From: CAYVUV01 sp964455095
Lineage (GTDB): Bacteria; Desulfobacterota; Binatia; HRBIN30; CADEER01
Direction of reading: 5' to 3'
DNA length: 43,527 nucleotides
Assembly: GCA_964455095.1 (NCBI GenBank)
Contig: CAYVUV010000101.1
Span: 1-43,527, forward strand
The position numbers and the translations under genes were made by a program. Positions 31,533-39,710 of this stretch are shown here, piece by piece. The notes beneath the pieces are model-generated. The model did no database searches and was not told the DNA's origin. It saw only the letters and a list, made by a program, of their open reading frames with translations. How positions within the stretch are numbered: position 1 is the stretch's first letter; each line of letters starts with the position of its first letter.

Positions 31533-33214
31533 CGCGCGCTTCCTCCTCGCAATGTGCGGCCGGGCAGGGGCCCGAGGGGATCGACGCGATCGACCCCCTC
31601 GGCGCGGATCACGGTGCCGTTGACCACCACGGCGCGAATGCCCGTCGCATCGGCGACCAGCCGGTCGGCGCCGGCGGGAAAATCGTTCACCCGGCGCAAG
31701 GCGGAACAGCCGACGGTCTTCGGGTCGAAGACGGTGACGTCGGCGGCGAGCCCGGGGGCCAATCGCCCGCGGTCGGCAATGCCGAAGACCGCGGCGGGCT
31801 TCGCGGTCAGCTCGTGCACGGCGCGCTCGACGGAGAGGACGCCTTTGTCGCGCACCCACGTGCCGAGCAGATGCGTCGGCGCGCCGGCGTCGCAGAGCTG
31901 GCTGGCGTGCGCGCCGGCGTCGGAGAGGCCGAGCATGCAGGCGGGGTGCGCGAGCAGCTCGCCGACCACGGCCTCGTCGGTGTTCAACACCGCGAGGCGA
32001 AAGCGCGCCGCCAGATCGCTGGCGAGCGCCAGGTCGAGCACCACATCCACCGCATGGACGCCGCGCTCCGCCGCCAGCGCACCGACGTTGCGCTCCTGCA
32101 GCGACGTGTCGGGGGCGAAGTGCGTGATCTCCATCCTCTTGAACCCGGCGCCGAGCGGCCGCGAGTCGATCTTGTCGCGCAGGGCGCTGCGAAACGCCGG
32201 GTCGGTGTAGATCCGCTTCTTGCCGGCGTGATCGGCGCGCGACACGGGTTGGAACAGCGCCATGCTCTCGAGCGGGAAGGGCGCGCTCATCTGGAATTCG
32301 AAGAAGAGCGGTCGGCAGGAAACCTGCGGGACGACCTGCAGCCCTTCGGCCTGGAGTCGGGCGGACTTCTCGAGCACCGGCCGGTGGCCGTCGGGTCCCA
32401 ACATGCCGGCGAGCAGCGCCGTCCAACTCACCGGCCGCCCGGTGCGCCGCGCGATGGCGGCGAACTCGTCGAGAAAGAGTCCCGGCCCGAGCGTTGCCTG
32501 CATCAGCCCGTGGCCGGCGTCGCCGAGACAGTCGGCGAGACGGTCGATCTCGCCCAGCGCCGCAACGCGGCTCGGCACCGGGTGACCTGCGTAGCCGACG
32601 TGCGTCGGCGACTTCGACGTCGCGAAGCCGATCGCACCGGCGCGCAGCGCCTCGGCGACGATGGCGCACATCGCGGCGGTCTCGTCCTCCGTCGCTTCGC
32701 GCTCGACGGCCGCCTCGCCCATGACGAACAGTCGCACGGGCGTGTGCCCGATCATCGCGCCGACGTTGATCGCCGTACCGCGCTGTTCGACCGCGTCGAG
32801 AAACTCGGGAAAGGTCTCGAACGGCCAGCGCTCACCGATGCCCGCGTGCAGCGCCGCCAGCGACATGCCCTCGACGTTCTCCAGCGTGCGCAGGATCAAC
32901 TCGCGGTGCGCCGGGCGCGTCGGGGCGATGCCGAAACCGCAGTTGCCCATCACCACTGTCGTCACGCCGTGCCACGGCGAGATCGACAGCATGCGATCCC
33001 AGAATACCTGCGCGTCGTAGTGTGTGTGGATGTCGACGAATCCAGGCGCGACCACCGCCCCTTCGGCGTCGATGACCTGGGCGGCACTGCCCCGCACGTC
33101 GCCCATCGCGGCGATGCGCCCGTTGCGAATGCCCAGGTCGCCGCGCCGCCCGACGGCGCCGGTGCCGTCGACCAGCATGCCGCCGGCGATCAGGAGATCG
33201 AACTGCTCGGACAT
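31529..33214 (-). CDS. Amidohydrolase of the D-aminoacylase / N-acyl-D-amino-acid deacylase group
   Basis: A 561-residue metal-dependent amidohydrolase. The N-terminal beta-sandwich (FDLLIAGGMLVDGTGAVGRR) is followed by the first metal motif in VVAPGFVDIHTHYDAQVFWD, the insert GVTTVVMGNCGFGIAPTRPA, and the final Asp in MLGLSDAGAHASQL. This order is that of N-acyl-D-amino-acid deacylases and related D-aminoacylases or dihydroorotase-like enzymes. Length is in the normal range (480-580). The ATG at 33214 follows a GGGGGG ribosome site and is preferred over in-frame upstream starts that would lie within the palindromic repeat. First gene of the three-gene operon. Confidence 0.85.
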   Translation of the reverse strand: MSEQFDLLIAGGMLVDGTGAVGRRGDLGIRNGRIAAMGDVRGSAAQVIDAEGAVVAPGFVDIHTHYDAQVFWDRMLSISPWHGVTTVVMGNCGFGIAPTRPAHRELILRTLENVEGMSLAALHAGIGERWPFETFPEFLDAVEQRGTAINVGAMIGHTPVRLFVMGEAAVEREATEDETAAMCAIVAEALRAGAIGFATSKSPTHVGYAGHPVPSRVAALGEIDRLADCLGDAGHGLMQATLGPGLFLDEFAAIARRTGRPVSWTALLAGMLGPDGHRPVLEKSARLQAEGLQVVPQVSCRPLFFEFQMSAPFPLESMALFQPVSRADHAGKKRIYTDPAFRSALRDKIDSRPLGAGFKRMEITHFAPDTSLQERNVGALAAERGVHAVDVVLDLALASDLAARFRLAVLNTDEAVVGELLAHPACMLGLSDAGAHASQLCDAGAPTHLLGTWVRDKGVLSVERAVHELTAKPAAVFGIADRGRLAPGLAADVTVFDPKTVGCSALRRVNDFPAGADRLVADATGIRAVVVNGTVIRAEGVDRVDPLGPLPGRTLRGGSAR

Positions 33215-33287
33215 GGTGCACCCCCCGCCTGCGATCCTGCATAACAGGGATCGCGGCGCGGCACCAAGTTGTTTGGGGTGGTCGGAC

Positions 33288-33378
33288 TTCCCCCTTTGGC
33301 AAAGGGGAATCGAGGGGGATGCTTCCAGAACGATTTCTTCAAATCCCCCCTTGCCCCCCTTTTTCAAAGGGGGGAATC
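33288..33378. repeat. Palindromic intergenic repeat, G/C-tract hairpin type
   Basis: Two hairpins: ttccccctttggcaaaggggaa (33288-33309, written here as TTCCCCCTTTG and CAAAGGGGAA arms) and CCCCCCTTTTT/CAAAGGGGGG at about 33354-33374. Between them, GAGGGGGAT and ATCCCCCC form an outer inverted pair. The gap separates a minus-strand promoter region from the secreted-protein gene. This resembles REP-like mobile palindromes scattered in many proteobacterial genomes; it is not coding. Confidence 0.75.
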
Positions 33379-33420
33379 AGATCCTTTCGAAAGATCGACA
33401 TTCATTCTCTAGCGCCGCGC

Positions 33421-35376
33421 TCAGGGAAGCGGGTCGACGTGCACGACCATTTCGCTGACCGGGCCGAAGGTTCCTGCGGTGTTGCGCAGCCGGGCGGCGA
33501 AGGTCGTCGTCTGGCCGGCGGGGAGGGCCCAGGCGCGAGCGATCGGGATGCAAAACTGGAGCTCCGACGTGCTTCCCACGAAGTCGAACAATGCGCTGCG
33601 GGTCGAGCGCGTGCAGGTGTTGGCGGGACCCGGCAGACGGTTGTAGGCGCGGCAGCCGAGGTCGTTCATCGCGGCAATGGTCGACGGCTCGGTCGTGAAG
33701 GCGAGGTCGGGTACCGCCGGAATCCCGCCGCTCACACCGTCCAGCTCGCAGACGGTGGAATTCCCATCGCCGAGCGCTTGCGAGGCGAGAACCTGCAGGT
33801 CGGGCTCGAGTCCGCCCACCGAGTACGTGCTCCGCGCCAGGGCACGGTTGTCGAATCCCTTGCGCGCTTCGATGATCAGCGTGAACCCTTGTCCATATGG
33901 GCGCCGGTACACCGGCCGTCCTTCGCCGTCGATCTCGTCGGGCTGCAGCGGTTGGTCGTCGGCCGTGGCCAGACCGAAGAAGGTGATCTCCGGCCCGATG
34001 GTGGTCGATTGCTCGGCGGGCGGCGGCGCCGTCGCGTTGGGCGCTGCAGGGCGCTCCTGCTCGACCGGCGCATCGCAGCCTTCGATCGAGGACCGCACCG
34101 ACGAGACCAGCTCGTCGATGCCCACCTGGCCGTTCTCGTCGCGGTCGCAGCGCCGGCAGCGATCAATCGGACTCTGTCCGATGGCGATGCCGACGCCGGT
34201 GATCAGCTCGTCGATCGTCACGTCGTCATTGTGGTTGCAGTCGCAAGGGCAGGGCAACGGCGGCAGGACCAATCGATCGCCGTCCGTGAACTCGTTGACG
34301 CTGTGCACTTCGATCGCGGCCGTGTGGACCAGATCGGCGGCTCGATCGCGGTGCGTTTCGAATGCGACCGCGTGCACCCCGCCGCCGATGCCGCGGATCT
34401 GCGTCCTCCCGGCCAGTGTGCCGCTGACATTCACCGAAAAGATCGAACGCTTCGGGTCAGCCGTGTCGATCATGGCGAGCGGGATGTTGAGGTGTCCGTC
34501 GACGGGGCGCGCGGTCGAGAAGCGCTGGCCGAATTCGTTGTAAACGAGGAACTGAACGACGACGCCGGGCAGCTCACTCTGCGTGGAGCCGCAGGTCGCG
34601 AGCACCAGGTCCGTCGCCACCTCGGCCGTCATCTCGCCGGTGCGCAGGGGCGCGCCGGTGAAGAAGTGCTCGAGCAGGTACGCGCCGGGACACGCTTCGT
34701 ACTCCGCCGGCTCCGGCCCGCCGAGCAACAGGGTCGTATCGCCATTCGCCGCATCCGGAAAGCCGGCGATGCCGGTGGCTCGGTATTGCGCGGCGTCGGC
34801 CTCGGCCACCGGCTGGCTGCTGCGGCGTTCGATGGTCGCCAGGCCGACGAGCACGTTGTTCGGCACGGGAGCCGAAGTCGCGCCCGCGACGACCGCGCAA
34901 CGCAACACGGCGTGGATCGGCCCGGCGCCGAGCGGCGGCACCAGGCTGGGCGCGTTGCTCTGCCCATCCGGACCCGTGCGCTCGCCGTCGAGCGGGAAGT
35001 CGGTGAGCCCCGCACTGGCCGACCATGCCAGCGGCTGCTGGCCGGTGAGGCGGACACGGAACGGAATCTGGGTTCGCTCTTCCGTGCATTGTCCCGTGCA
35101 GGTGATTTGCCCGGGCTCGCATGACTGACCCGGCTCGCCGTCGACGCATTCCCGCTCGATGGACTCGTAGAAGCAGCGGGCATCGACGAGCTCGTCCGAG
35201 GTGTTGGTGAGCTGAATGCGCGTGTCGGTGTCCGCCGCGCGGTCGACGCGCACCTCGGGGTAGACGACGATCGCCGCCGGGTGGTCCGACGTAGTGCCGG
35301 CGCGCGCCACCGGTGCGGCCAGGAGCACCGCCACCGCGCCGGTGAAGGAGATTGCCCGACTGATGCGACCGATCAT
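33421..35376 (-). CDS. Secreted protein with dockerin-like calcium-loop insert
   Basis: A 651-residue exported protein (signal peptide MIGRISRAISFTGAVAVLLA ending near VARAG). Residues ~27-360 form a domain shared with the next gene (IVVYPEVRVDRAADTDTRIQ; TNTSDELVDARCFY). Residues 378-434 hold two EF-hand-like loops, CDCNHNDDVTIDELITGVGI and CDRDENGQVGIDELV; the second, D-R-D-E-N-G-x-V-x-I-D-E, is a canonical calcium loop. This resembles dockerin type-I modules but has cysteines at the loop starts. A C-terminal domain of ~200 residues is unrecognised. Its ATG overlaps the upstream gene's stop (ATGA). Probably extracellular or surface-bound; no cohesin is in view. Confidence 0.75.
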   Translation of the reverse strand: MIGRISRAISFTGAVAVLLAAPVARAGTTSDHPAAIVVYPEVRVDRAADTDTRIQLTNTSDELVDARCFYESIERECVDGEPGQSCEPGQITCTGQCTEERTQIPFRVRLTGQQPLAWSASAGLTDFPLDGERTGPDGQSNAPSLVPPLGAGPIHAVLRCAVVAGATSAPVPNNVLVGLATIERRSSQPVAEADAAQYRATGIAGFPDAANGDTTLLLGGPEPAEYEACPGAYLLEHFFTGAPLRTGEMTAEVATDLVLATCGSTQSELPGVVVQFLVYNEFGQRFSTARPVDGHLNIPLAMIDTADPKRSIFSVNVSGTLAGRTQIRGIGGGVHAVAFETHRDRAADLVHTAAIEVHSVNEFTDGDRLVLPPLPCPCDCNHNDDVTIDELITGVGIAIGQSPIDRCRRCDRDENGQVGIDELVSSVRSSIEGCDAPVEQERPAAPNATAPPPAEQSTTIGPEITFFGLATADDQPLQPDEIDGEGRPVYRRPYGQGFTLIIEARKGFDNRALARSTYSVGGLEPDLQVLASQALGDGNSTVCELDGVSGGIPAVPDLAFTTEPSTIAAMNDLGCRAYNRLPGPANTCTRSTRSALFDFVGSTSELQFCIPIARAWALPAGQTTTFAARLRNTAGTFGPVSEMVVHVDPLP

Positions 35377-36464
35377 TGGACACTCCCCTGCGGGACCTGA
35401 ATCAGATCCGTATGCACTCCGAGATTACCCTGGGGCGGTGCCGTGGCGACCAATGTCCGGAGCGCTGGTCGCGCCGTCTCGTGCGAGGTCTGCTGGACGA
35501 CGACGAAGCCGCCCGGGCGGGCCGCCGAAGCGCGCACGCGTGTTTGCACCCAGTCGGCGCCGGTGGTGGCGCGGTTGAAGATCGTGCCGACCTCGGCGAG
35601 CGCCAGGTCGGCCCAACAGTCGACCGAAGCGGATGCGGAGAACCGCTCTTCGAATTCGGTGGTGACCTCGAACAGCAGGGTGAGGCGTTGGGGTAGTTGG
35701 GTGAGAAAGTCGTGTCCGCACGGCGCGATGGCCAGGTTGGTGCGGCTCGCCTCGCCGTCGACCGCGAGATCGTCGTAGTCCGTCGGGTGCGAGATGATCC
35801 ACTCTTGCGAGCAGCCCTGATACTCGGCGCCATCCGGGCAACTGCCACCCGGTTCGCCACCGAGGCAGAGCGTGCCGTTGGCGTCGTTGGTTTGCAGACC
35901 GATCGAGCCGATGGCCGGGTACTTCGCCACCTCGCCGGAGCCGAGATGGGTCAGCGTGGCGTGCCCGATCAGGGCGTTGCCGCTCCACGGCGCACCCGAG
36001 GCATCGACCTCGTAGCACAGGAGCTCACCGCTGAAGCCGCTTTCAATAGGTGGGACTGGACCGGGGTCGAAACCTGTGCCGTCGCACTCCCCCGACGGAT
36101 CGCTGCAGAGTTTGTCGCTCTCGTCGGATGGGCGCCCGCGCGACACGACCCAATGAGTCGGTTGCTGGGGGACGAGAGACAACTCGAAATCCACCTGCGA
36201 CCACAGCGGCGGATTGAGCGGCCCGGCCGGCTGGTTCGGGTTGGTCAGGCTGCCGTTGACGAAGTAGCAGACCGCCCGCGCCGGCCGGTTGGCGGTGTTG
36301 GTGAGCTGGATGGTCGTATCCCAGCTCACATCGACGATCACCTTCGGAAACACCAGCACCGAGGCGCTGTCCCGCGTCGTCATCTGCGCGTTACTGGCCG
36401 TCACGGCAAAAACCAGCCAGGTGACGACCGCCGCTGGCACGTGCGGTCGTTGACCATTGCGCAT
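35373..36464 (-). CDS. Secreted protein paralogous to the N-terminal domain of its neighbour
   Basis: A 363-residue protein with an N-terminal signal segment (VPAAVVTWLVFAVTASNAQM). Its core parallels the first domain of the following gene: SVLVFPKVIVDVSWDTTIQL with TNTANRPARAVCYF, then NALIGHATLTHLGSGEVAKY, AEYQGCSQEWI, and APCGHDFLTQLPQRLTLLFE. It lacks the dockerin-like insert and the C-terminal domain. Several cysteines fit an exported, disulfide-bonded protein. The ATG at 36464 follows a GGGGAG site; in-frame earlier starts would not improve the signal. First gene of a two-gene operon coupled by ATGA. Function unknown. Confidence 0.7.
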   Translation of the reverse strand: MRNGQRPHVPAAVVTWLVFAVTASNAQMTTRDSASVLVFPKVIVDVSWDTTIQLTNTANRPARAVCYFVNGSLTNPNQPAGPLNPPLWSQVDFELSLVPQQPTHWVVSRGRPSDESDKLCSDPSGECDGTGFDPGPVPPIESGFSGELLCYEVDASGAPWSGNALIGHATLTHLGSGEVAKYPAIGSIGLQTNDANGTLCLGGEPGGSCPDGAEYQGCSQEWIISHPTDYDDLAVDGEASRTNLAIAPCGHDFLTQLPQRLTLLFEVTTEFEERFSASASVDCWADLALAEVGTIFNRATTGADWVQTRVRASAARPGGFVVVQQTSHETARPALRTLVATAPPQGNLGVHTDLIQVPQGSVQ

Positions 36465-36689
36465 GCGCTCCCCCCTTTTCCTACGGATCAATTGCTACCG
36501 AACCCACTCCCCTTCGGCTGAAGATGCAGACGCGAGAGATTTTGCTGCACTGACGGCTAGCGCATACGCTTCCAGGATGGCAAGACTGGGGTGAGAGTTT
36601 CCTCCATATCCTCGGCGATGAGGGCGGCCTGTGTCTACCGTTTGACTATCAGCGCCGTGCCCATCACTCTCCGTTCCAAGGGGGAGAAT

Positions 36690-37274
36690 ATGCGACTCAG
36701 CGCGATCGGTTTCGTTCCGCTCCTGCGCGACGGCGCGCGGCGATTTGCTGCCGTGATCCCGCCGGTAGTGACGCTCGCCATCCTGCTCGCTGGCTGCGGC
36801 GGCGGAGGCGACGGGGGGCACGACGGGGGCGTCGTATTCAACGACGCGGGCACCATCGCGTTCGGGGTTCACCCCGACTGGGAAGGGGGAATCGAAGGCG
36901 ACCAGGGATTGGTGACGCTTGGCGACGAGGGCTCGTCGCAGCTGCGCGTGCTCAAGGACGGGCACTCTCTCAGGTTGGTGATGTTCAGCCCCGAAGACGG
37001 AGTCGAACGCGACATCTCGGTGGACGTCAGTCACTGGGCGCCGGGCGTCGTGCATTCGGTCACCGCGACCTGGGGCGACGGGCAACTCACCTTGTACACC
37101 GACGGGGTGAAGGTCGGCACGAGCTCGTATGCCGGATCGCTGGAGATCCCGCCGGGAACCCCGCTCTTCCTCGGCTCCGATCCCGGCGCTCCGGACGGCG
37201 CGCTCATCGAGGGTTTCGAGCACTTCGGGCGCGCGCTCGACGACTCGGAGATCGACATCCACGCCGAAGACTGA
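36690..37274 (+). CDS. LamG/concanavalin-like lipoprotein
   Basis: A 194-residue lipoprotein: lipobox LAGC with Cys36, then a Gly/Asp-rich spacer and one jelly-roll domain. HSLRLVMFSPEDGVERDISV, SHWAPGVVHSVTATWGDGQL, TLYTDGVKVGTSSYAG and FEHFGRALDDSEI are the strand pattern of LamG/concanavalin-A-like lectin domains. It may bind a carbohydrate or protein at the cell surface. The ATG at 36690 has a GGGGAG site 4 bases upstream; a longer frame to 36591 lacks one. It is divergent from the secreted-protein operon. A TTGACT at 36642-36647 could be part of its promoter, but no convincing -10 follows. Confidence 0.75.
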   Translation: MRLSAIGFVPLLRDGARRFAAVIPPVVTLAILLAGCGGGGDGGHDGGVVFNDAGTIAFGVHPDWEGGIEGDQGLVTLGDEGSSQLRVLKDGHSLRLVMFSPEDGVERDISVDVSHWAPGVVHSVTATWGDGQLTLYTDGVKVGTSSYAGSLEIPPGTPLFLGSDPGAPDGALIEGFEHFGRALDDSEIDIHAED

Positions 37275-37329
37275 CGCCGTCCGTCGGCCCCCGCGTTTCT
37301 GGCGACCTCGCCAAGCGACTGCGACGCTG

Positions 37330-38334
37330 TCAGGTGATGCGGTAGAGGGTCTGGCCGTCGTTCACGTCGTGCGCGACGTGGCCGGCGTGGCGCAGGTATT
37401 CGAGGTGGGCGAGGGTCTCGAAGGTGGCGGGGAACTGGTAGGTCAGCGGGCTGTCGCTGTCGAAGGCGAAGACGCGGCGGGCGATGTCGTAGGCGGTGAG
37501 GGGCTGGGGGCGGAGGACGTCGAGCATCTCGTCGCAGCGCTGCTGGTGGTGCTGGATGATCTGGTTGGCGCGATGGCGGTGGTCGGGGAAGACGCCGCCG
37601 TGCGCGGGCAGGACGAGGTCGACGTCGAAGCCCTGCACCTTGCGCTGTGAGTCGAGGAAGTCACCGAGCGGGTTGGGGTCGGAGCCCGGCACGAAGCCGA
37701 CGTGCGGCGTGATCTTCGGCAACAGGTGATCGCCGACGACCATCAGGCGCTGGTTGGGCAGGTACATCACGCAATGCCCGGGTGCATGGCCCGGTGTCCA
37801 CACAACTTCGATCTCTTTGTCCCCGACGGGGATGCGGTCGCCGTCGTCGATGAAGACGTCGGGTGCGGTGGTGACGTACATCCCGGCCCAGAAATCGGCC
37901 TGGCGCGGCAGGTGGGCGAAGCGGTGCAGCGGGATGCCGTGCGTGAGGAAGAAGTCGATCACCTCCTGCGAGCGCTCGCCTGGCGCGAACGTCTGCGCGC
38001 GCGCGTACTCGGCCCGGTGCAGGTACAACGTCGCGCCGGTCATCTCTTTCAACGCCTTCGAAGTGCCGAAGTGATCGGGGTGGTGGTGCGTGCAGATGAT
38101 CTTGCGCACCTGCTCGGGCGCGCAGCCGACCTCGTCCAGCGCGGCGCGGAAGGCGGCGATGCTGTCGGGCGTGTTCATGCCGGTGTCGATCAGCGCCCAC
38201 TCGTCGCCGCCATCGACCAGATACACGTTGACGATGGTCGGCTTCATCGGCAGCGGCAGATGCACCAGGAAGATGCCCGGCGCGACGGGGCGGACTTTGG
38301 GCTCCATGACGTTGGGGCGGTGCGGCGGGCTCAC
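37330..38334 (-). CDS. Metallo-beta-lactamase-fold hydrolase
   Basis: A 334-residue MBL-fold enzyme. The metal motif is ICTHHHPDHFG (HxHxDH), with TPGHAPGHCVM for the third His region, the bridging Asp in VVGDHLLPKI, and VLPAHGGVFPDHRHR for the last. A helical C-terminal extension of about 80 residues (LTAYDIARRVFAFDSDSPLT) is typical of the MBL group with winged-helix-like tails related to LACTB2. The GTG at 38334 overlaps the dodecin stop (GTGA); an ATG at 38307 is a good alternative and lies nearer the homology. Cytoplasmic; substrate unknown. Confidence 0.85.
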   Translation of the reverse strand: MSPPHRPNVMEPKVRPVAPGIFLVHLPLPMKPTIVNVYLVDGGDEWALIDTGMNTPDSIAAFRAALDEVGCAPEQVRKIICTHHHPDHFGTSKALKEMTGATLYLHRAEYARAQTFAPGERSQEVIDFFLTHGIPLHRFAHLPRQADFWAGMYVTTAPDVFIDDGDRIPVGDKEIEVVWTPGHAPGHCVMYLPNQRLMVVGDHLLPKITPHVGFVPGSDPNPLGDFLDSQRKVQGFDVDLVLPAHGGVFPDHRHRANQIIQHHQQRCDEMLDVLRPQPLTAYDIARRVFAFDSDSPLTYQFPATFETLAHLEYLRHAGHVAHDVNDGQTLYRIT

Positions 38335-38543
38335 TCGTGCAGTCGATCCTGGACGAGGAACGTGATCTTGACCTTGACGCGCCAGCTGGCGACGCGTCCG
38401 TTCTCGATGTTGGCGCTGATGTCCTCGACATCGGCCCGCCGCAGGCCCTCGATGGTCACGGCCGCGCGCGACACCGCGAGACTGACCGCGTCCTCGATAC
38501 TGTTCGCCGAGGTGCCGGTCAGTGTGATGGTTTTTTCGACCAT
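38331..38543 (-). CDS. Dodecin (flavin-binding small protein)
   Basis: A 70-residue dodecin. VEKTITLTGTSANSIEDAVS, then AVSRAAVTIEGLRRADVEDI and WRVKVKITFLV make up the single helix and three-stranded sheet of the family; Trp54 lies where the flavin-stacking aromatic belongs. Dodecins assemble into 12-mers that sequester riboflavin or FAD-like ligands in the cytoplasm. Length is typical. The ATG follows a GGGGGA site. It is coupled to the MBL-fold gene by a 4-base overlap; 85 bases separate it from the gamma-glutamylcyclotransferase gene upstream. Confidence 0.9.
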   Translation of the reverse strand: MVEKTITLTGTSANSIEDAVSLAVSRAAVTIEGLRRADVEDISANIENGRVASWRVKVKITFLVQDRLHE

Positions 38544-38628
38544 GGCTGTCCCCCTGGAAGAAGGTTTGCGCGCCGTGACAGAAGGGAATGCTGCTCGGCC
38601 GTCACGCTATGGGAGGCGCTGCGGGCAG

Positions 38629-39009
38629 TCAACGCGGTGGCCAGCGCGCGATGCGCGGCAGCCCTTCGACCGGGCGCGCGTAGGCGTAGACCCAGCAGTC
38701 GCGCCCGCTGCCATCCGGCAGTTCGGCGCGACACTGCTGCCGGACATACAGCCCGTCGGCGACGCCCTCGTACTCGTCGAGCCGCGAGAGCGCCGCGGCT
38801 GGATCGCCGAGCTCGATGAGATGGCCCGGCACCCGCCGCGGCGACTCCGCATCGAGACACAGGGCGGGGTAGTCGCCGGCGTCGTAGAGGATGCCGGCGA
38901 TCGCGGCGGGTCCGAGGTCGCGCCAGCGACTGCAGCCCGCCAGCACGACCGTCAGTTGCGCAGGGTCGAGCAGGGTGCCGTAGACGAACAGGGAGTCGAG
39001 CTCGGTCAC
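38629..39009 (-). CDS. Gamma-glutamylcyclotransferase-like protein
   Basis: A 126-residue AIG2/GGCT-fold protein. The nucleotide-like loop VYGTLLDPAQL is the family hallmark, and the Glu in LDEYEGVADGLYVR is the catalytic residue of gamma-glutamylcyclotransferases, which release 5-oxoproline from gamma-glutamyl amines. YPALCLDAESPRRVPGHLIE and CWVYAYARPVEGLPRI complete the barrel. Short but complete for the group. It could act on gamma-glutamyl peptides or on other gamma-glutamylamines; gshA elsewhere in the window suggests that glutathione-type metabolites exist. It begins 16 bases after the MBL-fold gene upstream. Confidence 0.85.
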   Translation of the reverse strand: MTELDSLFVYGTLLDPAQLTVVLAGCSRWRDLGPAAIAGILYDAGDYPALCLDAESPRRVPGHLIELGDPAAALSRLDEYEGVADGLYVRQQCRAELPDGSGRDCWVYAYARPVEGLPRIARWPPR

Positions 39010-39025
39010 GGGCGGCTCGCGCCGC

Positions 39026-39706
39026 TCAGTAGCCCATCATGCCGAGGAAGTCCTCGAGCCGATTGGCACGCAGGAACATGTTGCGCCGCTTCTCCTCGGC
39101 GATTGTCGAGGTCGGGCGATCGGCATAGTCGTGGCCGGGGTAGAGCACGGTCTCGTCGGGCAGGGCGCGCAGCTTGTTGACCAGGCTGTCGTACATCTGC
39201 GCCGGGTCGCTGCCGGGCAGATCGACGCGGCCGCAGGCGCCGATGAACAGCGTGTCGCCGGAGACCAGATTGTGGTCGACCAGAAAGCACTGCGAGCCCG
39301 GCGTATGTCCCGGCGTGTGCAGCATCTGAATGCGCTGCGTGCCAATGACCAGCTCGTCGCCGCTTTCGGTCAGGGTGAGGTCCGAGCGCGACAGGCCGCA
39401 CACGCGCGGCACGTAGTCGGCCTCGCTCTTGTGAACATGAATCTTGATCTTCTCGCCGCGCGCCAGCAGCTCGGTGGCGCCTTGAATGTGATGGCCCATC
39501 AGATCGCCGCCGAGATGGTCGGGATGGAAGTGCGTGATCAGCGCGCCCTCGAGCGTCATGTCGTCTTCCGCCAGCACGGTCAGGATGCGGTCGACGTCCC
39601 ACGCCGGATCGACCACCACGGCGCGGCGCGTCTCGCGGTCGCCGATCAGGTAGACGAAGTTCTGCATCGGCCCGAGCGGCAACTGCTTCAGGTACAGGTC
39701 TCCCAT
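39026..39706 (-). CDS. MBL-fold hydrolase, glyoxalase II/YcbL-like
   Basis: A 226-residue single-domain metallohydrolase. VVVDPAWDVDRILTVL, ITHFHPDHLGGDLMGH (HxHxDH metal site), QMLHTPGHTPGSQCFLVD, VSGDTLFIGACGRVDLPGSD and VLYPGHDYADRPTSTI are the motifs of the glyoxalase-II-like branch (YcbL, persulfide dioxygenases and related hydroxyacylglutathione hydrolases). It lacks the C-terminal substrate-binding domain of true glyoxalase II. It sits between cobalamin adenosyltransferase (4-base gap) and gamma-glutamylcyclotransferase (16-base gap). The presence of gshA elsewhere makes a thiol-ester or persulfide substrate plausible. Cytoplasmic. Confidence 0.85.
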   Translation of the reverse strand: MGDLYLKQLPLGPMQNFVYLIGDRETRRAVVVDPAWDVDRILTVLAEDDMTLEGALITHFHPDHLGGDLMGHHIQGATELLARGEKIKIHVHKSEADYVPRVCGLSRSDLTLTESGDELVIGTQRIQMLHTPGHTPGSQCFLVDHNLVSGDTLFIGACGRVDLPGSDPAQMYDSLVNKLRALPDETVLYPGHDYADRPTSTIAEEKRRNMFLRANRLEDFLGMMGY

Positions 39707-39710
39707 CGCT

